DNA of 6,967 bases from Anaerolineales bacterium (GTDB lineage: Bacteria; Chloroflexota; Anaerolineae; Anaerolineales; JABWBV01). The translations under genes and the position numbers were made by a program. The notes under the pieces were generated by a model, which was not told where the DNA came from, made no database searches, and saw only the letters and a program-made list of their open reading frames with translations. The stretch lies in NCBI GenBank assembly GCA_027019845.1, contig JALUWE010000504.1, positions 1 through 6,967 of the forward strand, in the 5' to 3' direction. Shown here in pieces: positions 1 through 5,556 of the stretch (position 1 is its first letter; every line of letters begins with the position of its first letter).

Positions 1-2
1 AT

Positions 3-974
3 ACCCCCCTCTTTGGCGATGCCCCCCTCCGCGTGCGCCTGGCAGACCCCGCCGCGGACGGCGACGCCGCGCCCGATGACCAGGGGTGGTTCGAGTACGC
101 CTGGAGCCAGCCCCTGCCGCCCCCCACCGCCCTTCCCCTCGCCAAAGGCCCGGCCGCGGTGCGCGTGGTCTCCTACAACGTGGAGCGCGACGGCATCCTG
201 TCCATTGGCCGCAAAGAATACTTCCAGCGCATCCTGACCGCGTTGCAGCCCGACGTGATCGCGCTCCAGGAAGTCAACAACCGCCCCGCCAGCGCGGTGG
301 AAGCGCGCATCGAAGAGTGGCTGGGCGGCGAGTGGTACGCGCTCAAACAACGCGACCTGGTCACTCTCAGCCGCTACCCCATCGTCGAAGGCTGGCCCCC
401 GGCGCGCAAACCGCTCCACGACCGCCTCTTCCCCCTGCTGCTCGACGTGAACGGCCAGCCCCTGCTGGTGATCAACGCCCACCTGAGCTGCTGCGGCGCA
501 GACGACGAACGCCAACAGCAGGCCGACAGCCTGATCGCCTTCCTGCGCAACCTGCGGGAAACCGGCGACCTGCCCCCGGACACGCCCCTGCTGCTGCTAG
601 GAGACTTCAACCTGGTCGGCGGCCCACAACCGCTCACCACCCTGCTCACCGGCGACATCCGGGACGAAGCCGCCTTCGGGCCCGATCATCCCCCCGATGC
701 GGACCAATCGCCCCTCACCGCGCTCTTCCCCCGGCACGCCACCACCAGCCTGAGCTACACCTGGCGCAGCGACGACAGCGAGTTCGCGCCCGGCAAGCTG
801 GACTACATCATGTACAGCGACAGCCTGCTCTCGGTCGCCAACAGTTTCGTGCTCTTCACCCCAGACATGCCCCCCGAGCTGCTGGCGCAATACGACCTGC
901 AGGCCCAGGACGCCCTCGAAGCCTCCGACCATTTTCCGGTGGTGGCGGATGTGCAGTTCCGGGAAATGCCGTGA
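3..974 (+). CDS. Endonuclease/exonuclease/phosphatase family hydrolase, 5'-partial
   Basis: Metal-dependent phosphodiester or phosphomonoester hydrolase of the EEP (DNase I-like) fold; the substrate cannot be told from sequence. The frame is open from base 3 with no stop and plausible protein sequence before the GTG at 33, so the start probably lies outside the window. Numbering the 323 visible residues from base 3, the fold's motifs appear in order: SYNVE with Asn59, ALQEV with Glu90 (metal ligand), NAHL with His160, LLGDFN with Asp201 and Asn203, KLDYI with Asp267, and SDHFP with Asp309-His310. The catalytic domain (about 53-320) is therefore complete. A Cys-Cys pair follows NAHL, as I recall in some EEP relatives. 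The first 50 residues are Pro/Ala/Asp-rich and look like a linker after an unseen N-terminal part. The gene ends 297 bases before the transporter and seems functionally separate. Endonuclease, phosphatase or sphingomyelinase-like activity are all possible. Confidence 0.88.
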   Translation, partial: TPLFGDAPLRVRLADPAADGDAAPDDQGWFEYAWSQPLPPPTALPLAKGPAAVRVVSYNVERDGILSIGRKEYFQRILTALQPDVIALQEVNNRPASAVEARIEEWLGGEWYALKQRDLVTLSRYPIVEGWPPARKPLHDRLFPLLLDVNGQPLLVINAHLSCCGADDERQQQADSLIAFLRNLRETGDLPPDTPLLLLGDFNLVGGPQPLTTLLTGDIRDEAAFGPDHPPDADQSPLTALFPRHATTSLSYTWRSDDSEFAPGKLDYIMYSDSLLSVANSFVLFTPDMPPELLAQYDLQAQDALEASDHFPVVADVQFREMP

Positions 975-1020
975 TGATCCGGACGAGTGAGCGCACGCAA
1001 CCAGCCGCAGAATGACAAAT

Positions 1021-1037
1021 CGGACTGAAACGGACTG
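1021..1037. repeat. Tandem CGGACTG pair with 10-bp spacing
   Basis: CGGACTG occurs at 1021-1027 and again at 1031-1037, exactly 10 bases apart, so both copies face the same side of the helix. The pair lies about 40 bases upstream of the candidate -35 element at 1077. That layout is compatible with a tandem operator for an activator of the transporter genes, but two 7-base copies are weak evidence and no known regulator motif is recognised. Confidence 0.25.
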
Positions 1038-1042
1038 CGCAC

Positions 1043-1106
1043 TTTTATGCAATTTTTATGTTCACGCGCGCATTTTTAGACCATTTTTACCCTGCACCAT
1101 TAGAAT
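1043..1106 (+). promoter_or_regulatory. Candidate promoter with phased T-tracts for the binding-protein gene
   Basis: A -10-like TAGAAT (5/6 to TATAAT) lies at 1101-1106. A -35-like TAGACC (4/6 to TTGACA) lies at 1077-1082, giving an 18-bp spacer. T-tracts start at 1043, 1053, 1073 and 1084, spaced 10, 20 and 11 bases, close to whole helical turns. Such phasing commonly gives intrinsically bent DNA or an UP-like element; the last tract falls inside the spacer. The stretch is clearly more AT-rich than its surroundings. Transcription would begin near 1113 and leave a leader of about 150 bases. A consensus TTGACA at 1160-1165 is a rival -35, but no convincing -10 lies 16-19 bases after it. Confidence 0.35.
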
Positions 1107-1259
1107 AGAGGTAGACGTGGGTTAGTGTCTCGCACAGATGCACAGGGTAAACAAATGGCTTGACAACGCACACCTGCTTCCCGGTCTTTGTACACCCTGT
1201 CTACGCCAGCATGTGGCTTGGTGACACGAACCATTTCGCAACTTTTTTATTCTCTATAC
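1107..1259 (+). other. Possible structured 5' leader of the binding-protein mRNA
   Basis: If transcription starts near 1113, this stretch is untranslated leader. It contains complementary pairs: GTAGAC (1111-1116) with GTCTAC (1199-1204), ACAGGGT (1142-1148) with ACCCTGT (1194-1200), and GTGTC (1125-1129) with GACAC (1223-1227). The first two overlap at their right arms, so they would be alternatives. TGGCTTG also occurs twice (1156-1162 and 1214-1220). No known riboswitch class is recognised and no convincing reading frame fills it. The structure is a suggestion from short complementarities only. Confidence 0.2.
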
Positions 1260-1265
1260 GGAGGT
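1260..1265 (+). promoter_or_regulatory. Shine-Dalgarno GGAGGT fixing the binding-protein start
   Basis: GGAGGT lies six bases before the ATG at 1272 and directly abuts the in-frame ATG at 1266. The spacing favours 1272, which also gives a clean lipoprotein signal peptide beginning MKRKW. Upstream in-frame starts as far as the TTG at 1188 have no ribosome site and would put a non-signal extension before the signal peptide. Confidence 0.8.
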
Positions 1266-1271
1266 ATGCCG

Positions 1272-2606
1272 ATGAAACGAAAATGGACCTTACTTTTTGT
1301 GCTCTTGGTGATTGCCAGCCTGTTCCTGGCCGCCTGTCAGCCGACCGCGACCGAGCAGCCCGCAGACACCGGCGGTGAGGCGGGCGCCGGTGAAACCGGT
1401 GGAGAAGCAGACACCGGCGGGGAAGCCGCTACCGGCGGAGAAGCAGACACCGGCGGCGAAGAAAAAGGCTGCGTAGGCACCATCACCCTGGGTGCAGCCG
1501 TCAGCGAAACGGGCAAATATGCACGTGAAGGCAAAGACACCCGCCAGGGATACAACCTGTGGCTCGACTGGGTCAACAATGAATACGGCGGCATCAAAGT
1601 TGGCGGCGAGTGCTACAACGTCGAAATCGTTTACTACGACGACGAAGGCGACCCCGACACCGCGGCCAACCTGGTGGAACGCCTGATCACCGAAGATGAA
1701 GTCGATTTCCTGCTCGGCCCGTACTCCAGCAGCCTGACCATGTCGGCCAGCGCAATCGCCGAAAAATACGGCGTCATCATGGTCGAAGGCAACGGCGCGT
1801 CCGAGAGCCTGTTCACGCGCGGTTTCAAGAACCTGTTCGCCGTGCTCACCCCTGCTGGCAATTACACCCAATCCGCGCTCAAAGCCCTGGCCGATAAAGG
1901 CGCCAAATCGGTGGTGATCGCCTACGAGGACACCGCTTTCCCGACCTCTGTTGCCGAAGGCGCCCAAAAATGGGCCACCGAATACGGCTACGAGATCCTG
2001 GCGGTCGAAACCTACCCCAAAGACGTGGCGGACGTTTCAGCTATCATGACCAAATTCCGCGATCTGGACCCCGATGTGTTCGTCGGCGGCGGGCACTTCA
2101 ACGACGCCCTGCTCTTCGTGCGGGCTGCGCAGGAATTGGGCTTCACGCCAGACGCGATGGTCATCACCGTCGGTCCCAGCAACCCTGAGTTCGTCGCCGA
2201 GGTAGGCGATGCAGCCAACTACATCATCGGCCCCACCCAGTGGGAAGCCAGCATGTCCTGGCAAGGCGAATACTTTGGCACCCCGGCTGAATACGCCGCC
2301 CGCTACGAGGCCATGTGGGGCGAGCCGCCCACCTACCAGGCCGCAGAGTCCACGGCCACCGCGCTGGCCCTGATGGCCGCCATCGAAGCCGCGGACTCGC
2401 TGGACATGGACGCGGTGCGCCAGGCACTTTACGATCTGGACATCGTCACCTTCTACGGCCCGATCAACTTCGACGAAACCGGCAAGAACACCGCCAAGCC
2501 GATGGGCGCCATCCAGATTCAAAATGGCGAAATTCTGGTCGTCGCCCCCGAAGAGGCCGCGGTTGCCGAGTTGCTCTACCCCATGCCCCCCTGGGACGAA
2601 CGGTAA
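1272..2606 (+). CDS. ABC transporter substrate-binding lipoprotein, branched-chain amino acid (HAAT) type
   Basis: Extracytoplasmic receptor that captures a ligand and delivers it to the LivHM permease encoded downstream. The 444-residue product has a lipoprotein signal: basic MKRK, a hydrophobic core at about 5-19, and lipobox LAAC with Cys22 as the lipidated residue. A flexible Thr/Gly/Glu linker (about 23-66) follows. The type 1 periplasmic-binding fold (Peripla_BP_6/LivK-like) runs from about 68 to 435. Family-like segments include GAAVSETGKYAREG (75-88), the acidic YYDDEGDPDTA stretch (121-131), GPYSSSLT (149-156), NGASE (174-178) and the tail YPMPPWDER (436-444). Cys67 and Cys114 are the only cysteines I see in the mature domain and could form a disulfide. 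Leu/Ile/Val is the default ligand guess, but this family also takes amides, urea and aromatic acids. The gene is separated from livH by a repeat-filled gap. Confidence 0.93.
   Translation: MKRKWTLLFVLLVIASLFLAACQPTATEQPADTGGEAGAGETGGEADTGGEAATGGEADTGGEEKGCVGTITLGAAVSETGKYAREGKDTRQGYNLWLDWVNNEYGGIKVGGECYNVEIVYYDDEGDPDTAANLVERLITEDEVDFLLGPYSSSLTMSASAIAEKYGVIMVEGNGASESLFTRGFKNLFAVLTPAGNYTQSALKALADKGAKSVVIAYEDTAFPTSVAEGAQKWATEYGYEILAVETYPKDVADVSAIMTKFRDLDPDVFVGGGHFNDALLFVRAAQELGFTPDAMVITVGPSNPEFVAEVGDAANYIIGPTQWEASMSWQGEYFGTPAEYAARYEAMWGEPPTYQAAESTATALALMAAIEAADSLDMDAVRQALYDLDIVTFYGPINFDETGKNTAKPMGAIQIQNGEILVVAPEEAAVAELLYPMPPWDER
1401..1456 (+). repeat. In-frame direct repeat encoding the TGGEA lipoprotein linker
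   Basis: An identical 20-base unit occurs at 1401-1420 and 1437-1456, a period of 36 bases or 12 codons. It lies inside a longer degenerate array of T-G-G-E-A units covering linker residues about 33-63. The result is a flexible acidic spacer between the lipid anchor and the binding domain. Near-identity at the nucleotide level, including third positions, suggests recent duplication by slippage or recombination. Confidence 0.7.
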
Positions 2607-2627
2607 TCCGTTTTCCGTAGCCAGTTT

Positions 2628-2663
2628 TCAGTAATCAGTGGCCCCCGGGCCACTGATTACTGA
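2628..2663. repeat. Perfect 16-bp inverted repeat just after the binding-protein gene
   Basis: The arms 2628-2643 and 2648-2663 are exact reverse complements around a 4-base centre, starting 21 bases after the stop. The transcript should form a very stable hairpin. No T-run follows, so it is not a classical intrinsic terminator. It more likely acts as a barrier to 3' exonucleases or a partial attenuator that keeps binding-protein mRNA more abundant than permease mRNA, as shown for REP hairpins between E. coli malE and malF. That role is inferred. The arms are built from CAGTNNN/NNNACTG heptamers, related to the tandem array before livH. Confidence 0.75.
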
Positions 2664-2677
2664 CAGTGCTTACGCAG

Positions 2678-2776
2678 TTGAGACCTCACAGGTCTACTAC
2701 CACACGCTGCAGGAAGATTTCACCCAAAACAGATTGCATCCGGGCATCTCCATGCGCTTTGAGACCTGTGAGGTCT
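2678..2776. repeat. Pair of REP-like palindromes, AGACCT-N3-AGGTCT
   Basis: AGACCTCACAGGTCT at 2681-2695 and AGACCTGTGAGGTCT at 2762-2776 are perfect reverse complements of each other over 15 bases. Each is also a 6-bp palindrome around a 3-base centre, CAC in one and GTG in the other. Both are preceded by TTG (2678-2680 and 2759-2761). The two centres are 81 bases apart and the sequence between them looks unrelated. This resembles paired REP/BIME units mobilised by REP-associated tyrosine transposases. It could also be two operators for a dimeric regulator. No transposase gene is in the window. Confidence 0.65.
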
Positions 2777-2808
2777 GGGTGCGGCTTTTCAAGTGTGTGA
2801 GTCCTGTT

Positions 2809-2876
2809 ACTGAACTGCATACTGAACACCGTATACTGCACACTGAACACTGAATACTAAACACTAAACACCAAAC
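2809..2876. repeat. Degenerate ACTGAAC heptamer array abutting livH
   Basis: Eight contiguous heptamers fill 2821-2876; most fit consensus ACTGAAC with one or two changes. Exact copies start at 2821 and 2842, with a further exact copy at 2809-2815 separated by five bases. The unit at 2828-2834 is the most divergent. The array stops one base before the livH ATG. Heptanucleotide tandem repeats (STRR) are known between genes of filamentous cyanobacteria; whether these are related is unknown. TATACT at 2832-2837 resembles a -10 element but has no good -35. The G-free final 25 bases leave no Shine-Dalgarno for livH. Confidence 0.7.
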
Positions 2877-2877
2877 C

Positions 2878-3765
2878 ATGGATCAATTTCTCCAGGCCCT
2901 CATCAATGGTATTATGCTCGGCGGATTCTATGGGGTGATGGTGCTTGGCTTCTCGGTCATTTGGGGGGTGATGGGCGTGATCAACCTGGCCCACGGCGAG
3001 TTCGTCATGGTGGGCGCCTACATCACCTGGGTCTTGAACAAGCAATTCGGATGGGACCCGTTTTGGGCGCTGATCGTGGTGATCCCCATCATGTTCGTGT
3101 TGGGCTACGTGCTGCAACACATTTTGATCAACCGGCTGGTCGAACGCCCCCATTTGATCTCTTTGCTGGTCACGTTTGGATTGAGCATCATCATCGCCAA
3201 CATTGTCAAACTGGTTTACACTGCCAGCCCGCGCGTGACCGATACCGCGCTGAAAGGGTTTTGGCGCGTGGGGGGGGTGACATTTCCGATCACCAAAACC
3301 TACATCCTGTTGGCGGCTCTAATCATCATGGTGGCGTTGTACCTGTTCTTGCAGCACACCCGCATGGGGAAGAGCATCCGCGCCGCGGCACAAAACAAAG
3401 AGGCCGCCCGCATGGTGGGTATTGAAATCGGCAAGGTGTACGCGCTCACGTTTGGCATTTGCATCGCCCTGACCGGCGCGGCCGGGATGCTCATCAGCCC
3501 CACCCAGGCCATCTTTCCCTTCATGGGGCCGCCCCTCACGCTCAAAGCCTTCGCCATCACCGCCATGTCCGGCCTGGGCAGCATTCCCGGCGCGTTGCTG
3601 GGCGGCATTGTACTCGGGCTGGTGGAGATTTTCATCGGCACCTACGTTCCCGGCGTGGGCACCAACCTGGGGGTGGTCTCCTCTTTCGTGCTGCTGGTGG
3701 TCGTACTGGTGACGCGGCCGCAGGGGTTGTTCGGCGGGCTGAAACCGGCTACGGAGGTGCAGTAA
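2878..3765 (+). CDS. livH: Branched-chain amino acid (HAAT) ABC transporter permease LivH
   Basis: One of the two integral membrane subunits forming the uptake channel. The 295-residue length is typical. The start MDQFLQALINGIMLGGFYG matches the usual LivH N-terminus, so ATG 2878 is well placed even without a Shine-Dalgarno. The hallmark GVMGVINLAHGEFVMVGAY lies at 30-48. Hydrophobic segments are seen near 8-33, 62-84, 92-115, 140-160, 187-210, 222-255 and 262-280. The cytoplasmic coupling loop TRMGKSIRAAAQNKEAARMVG (161-181), which contacts the ATPases, precedes GLGSIPGALLGG (232-243). livH overlaps livM by one base, indicating coupled translation with LivM, its expected partner. A run of eight G (3270-3277) crosses Val131-Val134 but the frame is intact. 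Substrate specificity resides mainly in the binding protein. Confidence 0.95.
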   Translation: MDQFLQALINGIMLGGFYGVMVLGFSVIWGVMGVINLAHGEFVMVGAYITWVLNKQFGWDPFWALIVVIPIMFVLGYVLQHILINRLVERPHLISLLVTFGLSIIIANIVKLVYTASPRVTDTALKGFWRVGGVTFPITKTYILLAALIIMVALYLFLQHTRMGKSIRAAAQNKEAARMVGIEIGKVYALTFGICIALTGAAGMLISPTQAIFPFMGPPLTLKAFAITAMSGLGSIPGALLGGIVLGLVEIFIGTYVPGVGTNLGVVSSFVLLVVVLVTRPQGLFGGLKPATEVQ

Positions 3766-4790
3766 TGCTGCGCCCCCTGGTGAACATCTGGCAGCGTTAC
3801 CGGCTGGGCCGCTGGGGGTTGCTGCTGCTGGTGTTGTTCCTCTTTCTCTTGCCGCTCCCCCAATTCATCGCGCCGGAACGCAAGCTGGTCACCAACTCCC
3901 TGCTCTTTTCCTTCACCCAGATGTTCATGCTGGTCACGCTGGCCAGCAACTGGAACCTGACCGGCGGCTTCACCGGCTATGTGGACTTCGGCCACGCGGT
4001 CTTTTTTGGGCTGGGCGCGTACGGCACCGGGGTGCTGATGAACAAGTTGGGTTGGCCCTTCTGGCCTGCCATGTTGATCGGCGCGGTGCTGGCCGCGGTC
4101 TTCGCCCTGCTGATCGGATGGGCGACCCTGCGCCTGAAAGGCCCGTATTTTTCGATTGCCATGCTGGGCACTTTCGTTGCCATGCGCGAGGTCATCCGGG
4201 TGCTCAAACCGATTACCGGCGGAGGAGAGGGCCTCACGCTGCCGCCCTATCTGAACCGGCCCTTGTTCTACTACCTGACTCTCATCCTGGCTGTGCTCGT
4301 GGTCAGCCTGATCGCGTGGATCCGGCGCACCGAATTCGGCGCCAGCCTGATCGCCATCCGCGAGGACGAAGTAGGCGCGGAGATGCGCGGTATCAACACC
4401 ACCCTGCACAAGATCACCGCCTTTTGGATCGCCGCGTTTCTAACCGGGTTAGTGGGTGGCATGTGGGCCTATCAGAACACCTTCATCGACCCGGATGTGG
4501 TTTTCTTCGAGAGCCGCACCGTGGAATTGGTGATGATGACCATGTTGGGCGGCCTGGGAACAGTCGCCGGCCCGGTGATCGGCGCGGCCACCATCTACTG
4601 GTTGCGAGACGTGGTGTGGGCTAATTTCTTGCAATATCACCTGATCGTGCAAGGCCTGCTCTTGATCCTGATCGTGCTCTTCATGCCCGAAGGCATTCTG
4701 GGTACGCTGGGCGACCGCTCCGCCACCAGCCTGAACCGCATCGTGCGCAAATGGTTCGGCCTGACTCGTAACGGAACGGAGGGGGTGTGA
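3765..4790 (+). CDS. livM: Branched-chain amino acid (HAAT) ABC transporter permease LivM
   Basis: Second membrane subunit of the channel, 341 residues. ATG 3765 shares its A with the livH TAA, and GGAGGT at 3753-3758 sits six bases upstream, so this start is preferred over in-frame codons inside livH. The N-terminus is short and basic before the first membrane segment (about 17-33). LivM hallmarks are NWNLTGGFTGYVDFGHAVFF (62-81), TLRLKGPYFSIAMLGTF (121-137), GGGEGL (152-157), the ATPase-coupling loop RRTEFGASLIAIREDEVGAE (187-206), MLGGLGTVAGPVIGA (260-274) and the closing FMPEGILG (306-313). Roughly nine hydrophobic segments are visible. The tail after 314 is short and basic, with no extra domain. 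The family often has Ala-Gly-Gln or similar after GY where this protein has Val-Asp, so ligand-path details may differ. Confidence 0.95.
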   Translation: MLRPLVNIWQRYRLGRWGLLLLVLFLFLLPLPQFIAPERKLVTNSLLFSFTQMFMLVTLASNWNLTGGFTGYVDFGHAVFFGLGAYGTGVLMNKLGWPFWPAMLIGAVLAAVFALLIGWATLRLKGPYFSIAMLGTFVAMREVIRVLKPITGGGEGLTLPPYLNRPLFYYLTLILAVLVVSLIAWIRRTEFGASLIAIREDEVGAEMRGINTTLHKITAFWIAAFLTGLVGGMWAYQNTFIDPDVVFFESRTVELVMMTMLGGLGTVAGPVIGAATIYWLRDVVWANFLQYHLIVQGLLLILIVLFMPEGILGTLGDRSATSLNRIVRKWFGLTRNGTEGV

Positions 4791-5545
4791 TGCCGGGCAA
4801 CGGAAAACAACCCTTGCTCGAATGCCGCGGGGTGAGCAAGTATTTCGGCGGCCTGGCCGCGGTCAACAACGTGGACTTCGTGGTCTACCCCGGCGAAATG
4901 GTGGGTTTGATCGGCCCCAACGGCAGCGGCAAGACCACCCTGTTCGACTGCCTCAGCAGAGTGCAGCAGGTCAGCTCCGGGCAGATTTTCTTCAAAGGTG
5001 TGGACATCACCAAAAAAAAGCCCTACCAGATCGCACACATGGGCATGGCGCGCACTTTCCAGGTCATCCGCGTTTACCGCAAGCTAACCGTGCTCGAAAA
5101 CATGCTCCTCAGCCGCCAATGGCGGGGCGAGAGCCTGTTCAAACAACTACGTCCCACCCACCCCCGCACCGAAAAGCGCGCCCGCGAGCTGATCGATTTT
5201 CTCATGCTGAGCCACCTGACCGATGAGCTGGCCGGCAACCTGTCCGGCGGCCAACGGCGTCTGCTGGAGATCGGCATGGCCCTGATGCCCGATCCCGATC
5301 TGATCCTGCTCGACGAGGCCACCTCCGGCGTCAACCCGACCCTGATCGAACAGATCAAAGACCGCATCCGCCAGCTCAACCAGGAACAGGGCAAAGCCTT
5401 TCTGCTGATCGAACACAACATCCACTTCATCGCGGACCTGTGCAGCCGCGTGTTCGTGCTCAACTACGGCGAGAAGCTGGCCGAGGGCACACCCGAAGAG
5501 ATCATCAACAACGAGGCCGTGATCGAGGCCTACTTTGGGACGTAA
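4790..5545 (+). CDS. livG: ABC transporter ATP-binding protein LivG
   Basis: ATP-hydrolysing subunit paired with LivF on the cytoplasmic face of LivHM; 251 residues, normal for LivG. The ATG overlaps the livM TGA by one base, and GGAGGG (4778-4783) is six bases upstream; GTG 4787 is in frame but only three bases from it. Seen motifs: Walker A GPNGSGKTT (42-50), Q-loop Gln91 in ARTFQ, signature LSGGQ (151-155), Walker B LILLDE with catalytic Glu176 (171-176), and switch His209 in IEHN. ARTFQVIRVYRKLTVLENML is the usual LivG segment after the Q-loop. The D-loop region reads DEATSGVNP rather than the common DEPAAGLNP, a noticeable substitution just after Walker B. An A8 run (5012-5019) encodes Lys-Lys-Lys without breaking the frame. 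Confidence 0.95.
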   Translation: MPGNGKQPLLECRGVSKYFGGLAAVNNVDFVVYPGEMVGLIGPNGSGKTTLFDCLSRVQQVSSGQIFFKGVDITKKKPYQIAHMGMARTFQVIRVYRKLTVLENMLLSRQWRGESLFKQLRPTHPRTEKRARELIDFLMLSHLTDELAGNLSGGQRRLLEIGMALMPDPDLILLDEATSGVNPTLIEQIKDRIRQLNQEQGKAFLLIEHNIHFIADLCSRVFVLNYGEKLAEGTPEEIINNEAVIEAYFGT

Positions 5546-5556
5546 GAGACCGGATT

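Noticed and set aside
86..1015. 309-codon open frame on the + strand overlapping the EEP gene
   Set aside because: Arg/Pro-rich, no recognisable motif; it is the out-of-frame shadow of a GC-rich gene with all EEP motifs.
1160..1165. Consensus TTGACA as the main -35 of the binding-protein gene
   Set aside because: No acceptable -10 occurs 16-19 bases downstream (GGTCTT or GTCTTT there), so the TAGAAT at 1101 is preferred.
1188..1271. Longer start for the binding protein at TTG 1188 or other in-frame codons
   Set aside because: No ribosome site precedes them, and the extension would bury the lipoprotein signal. GGAGGT at 1260-1265 fits ATG 1272.
2628..2663. Classical rho-independent terminator after the binding protein
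   Set aside because: The stem is excellent but no T-run follows, so it is listed as an inverted repeat with a possible stabilising role.
2638..2853. 71-codon open frame in the gap before livH
   Set aside because: It is composed almost entirely of repeat DNA, lacks a ribosome site and has no protein-like features.
2809..2876. CRISPR-like array
   Set aside because: Units are 7 bases, contiguous and without spacers; no cas genes are present.
3642..4409. 255-codon open frame on the - strand across livH/livM
   Set aside because: Gln/His/Arg-rich antisense shadow of membrane protein genes with unmistakable LivH/LivM motifs.
4787..4789. GTG 4787 as the livG start
   Set aside because: It lies only three bases from GGAGGG; ATG 4790 has the better spacing and the one-base overlap also seen at livH/livM.
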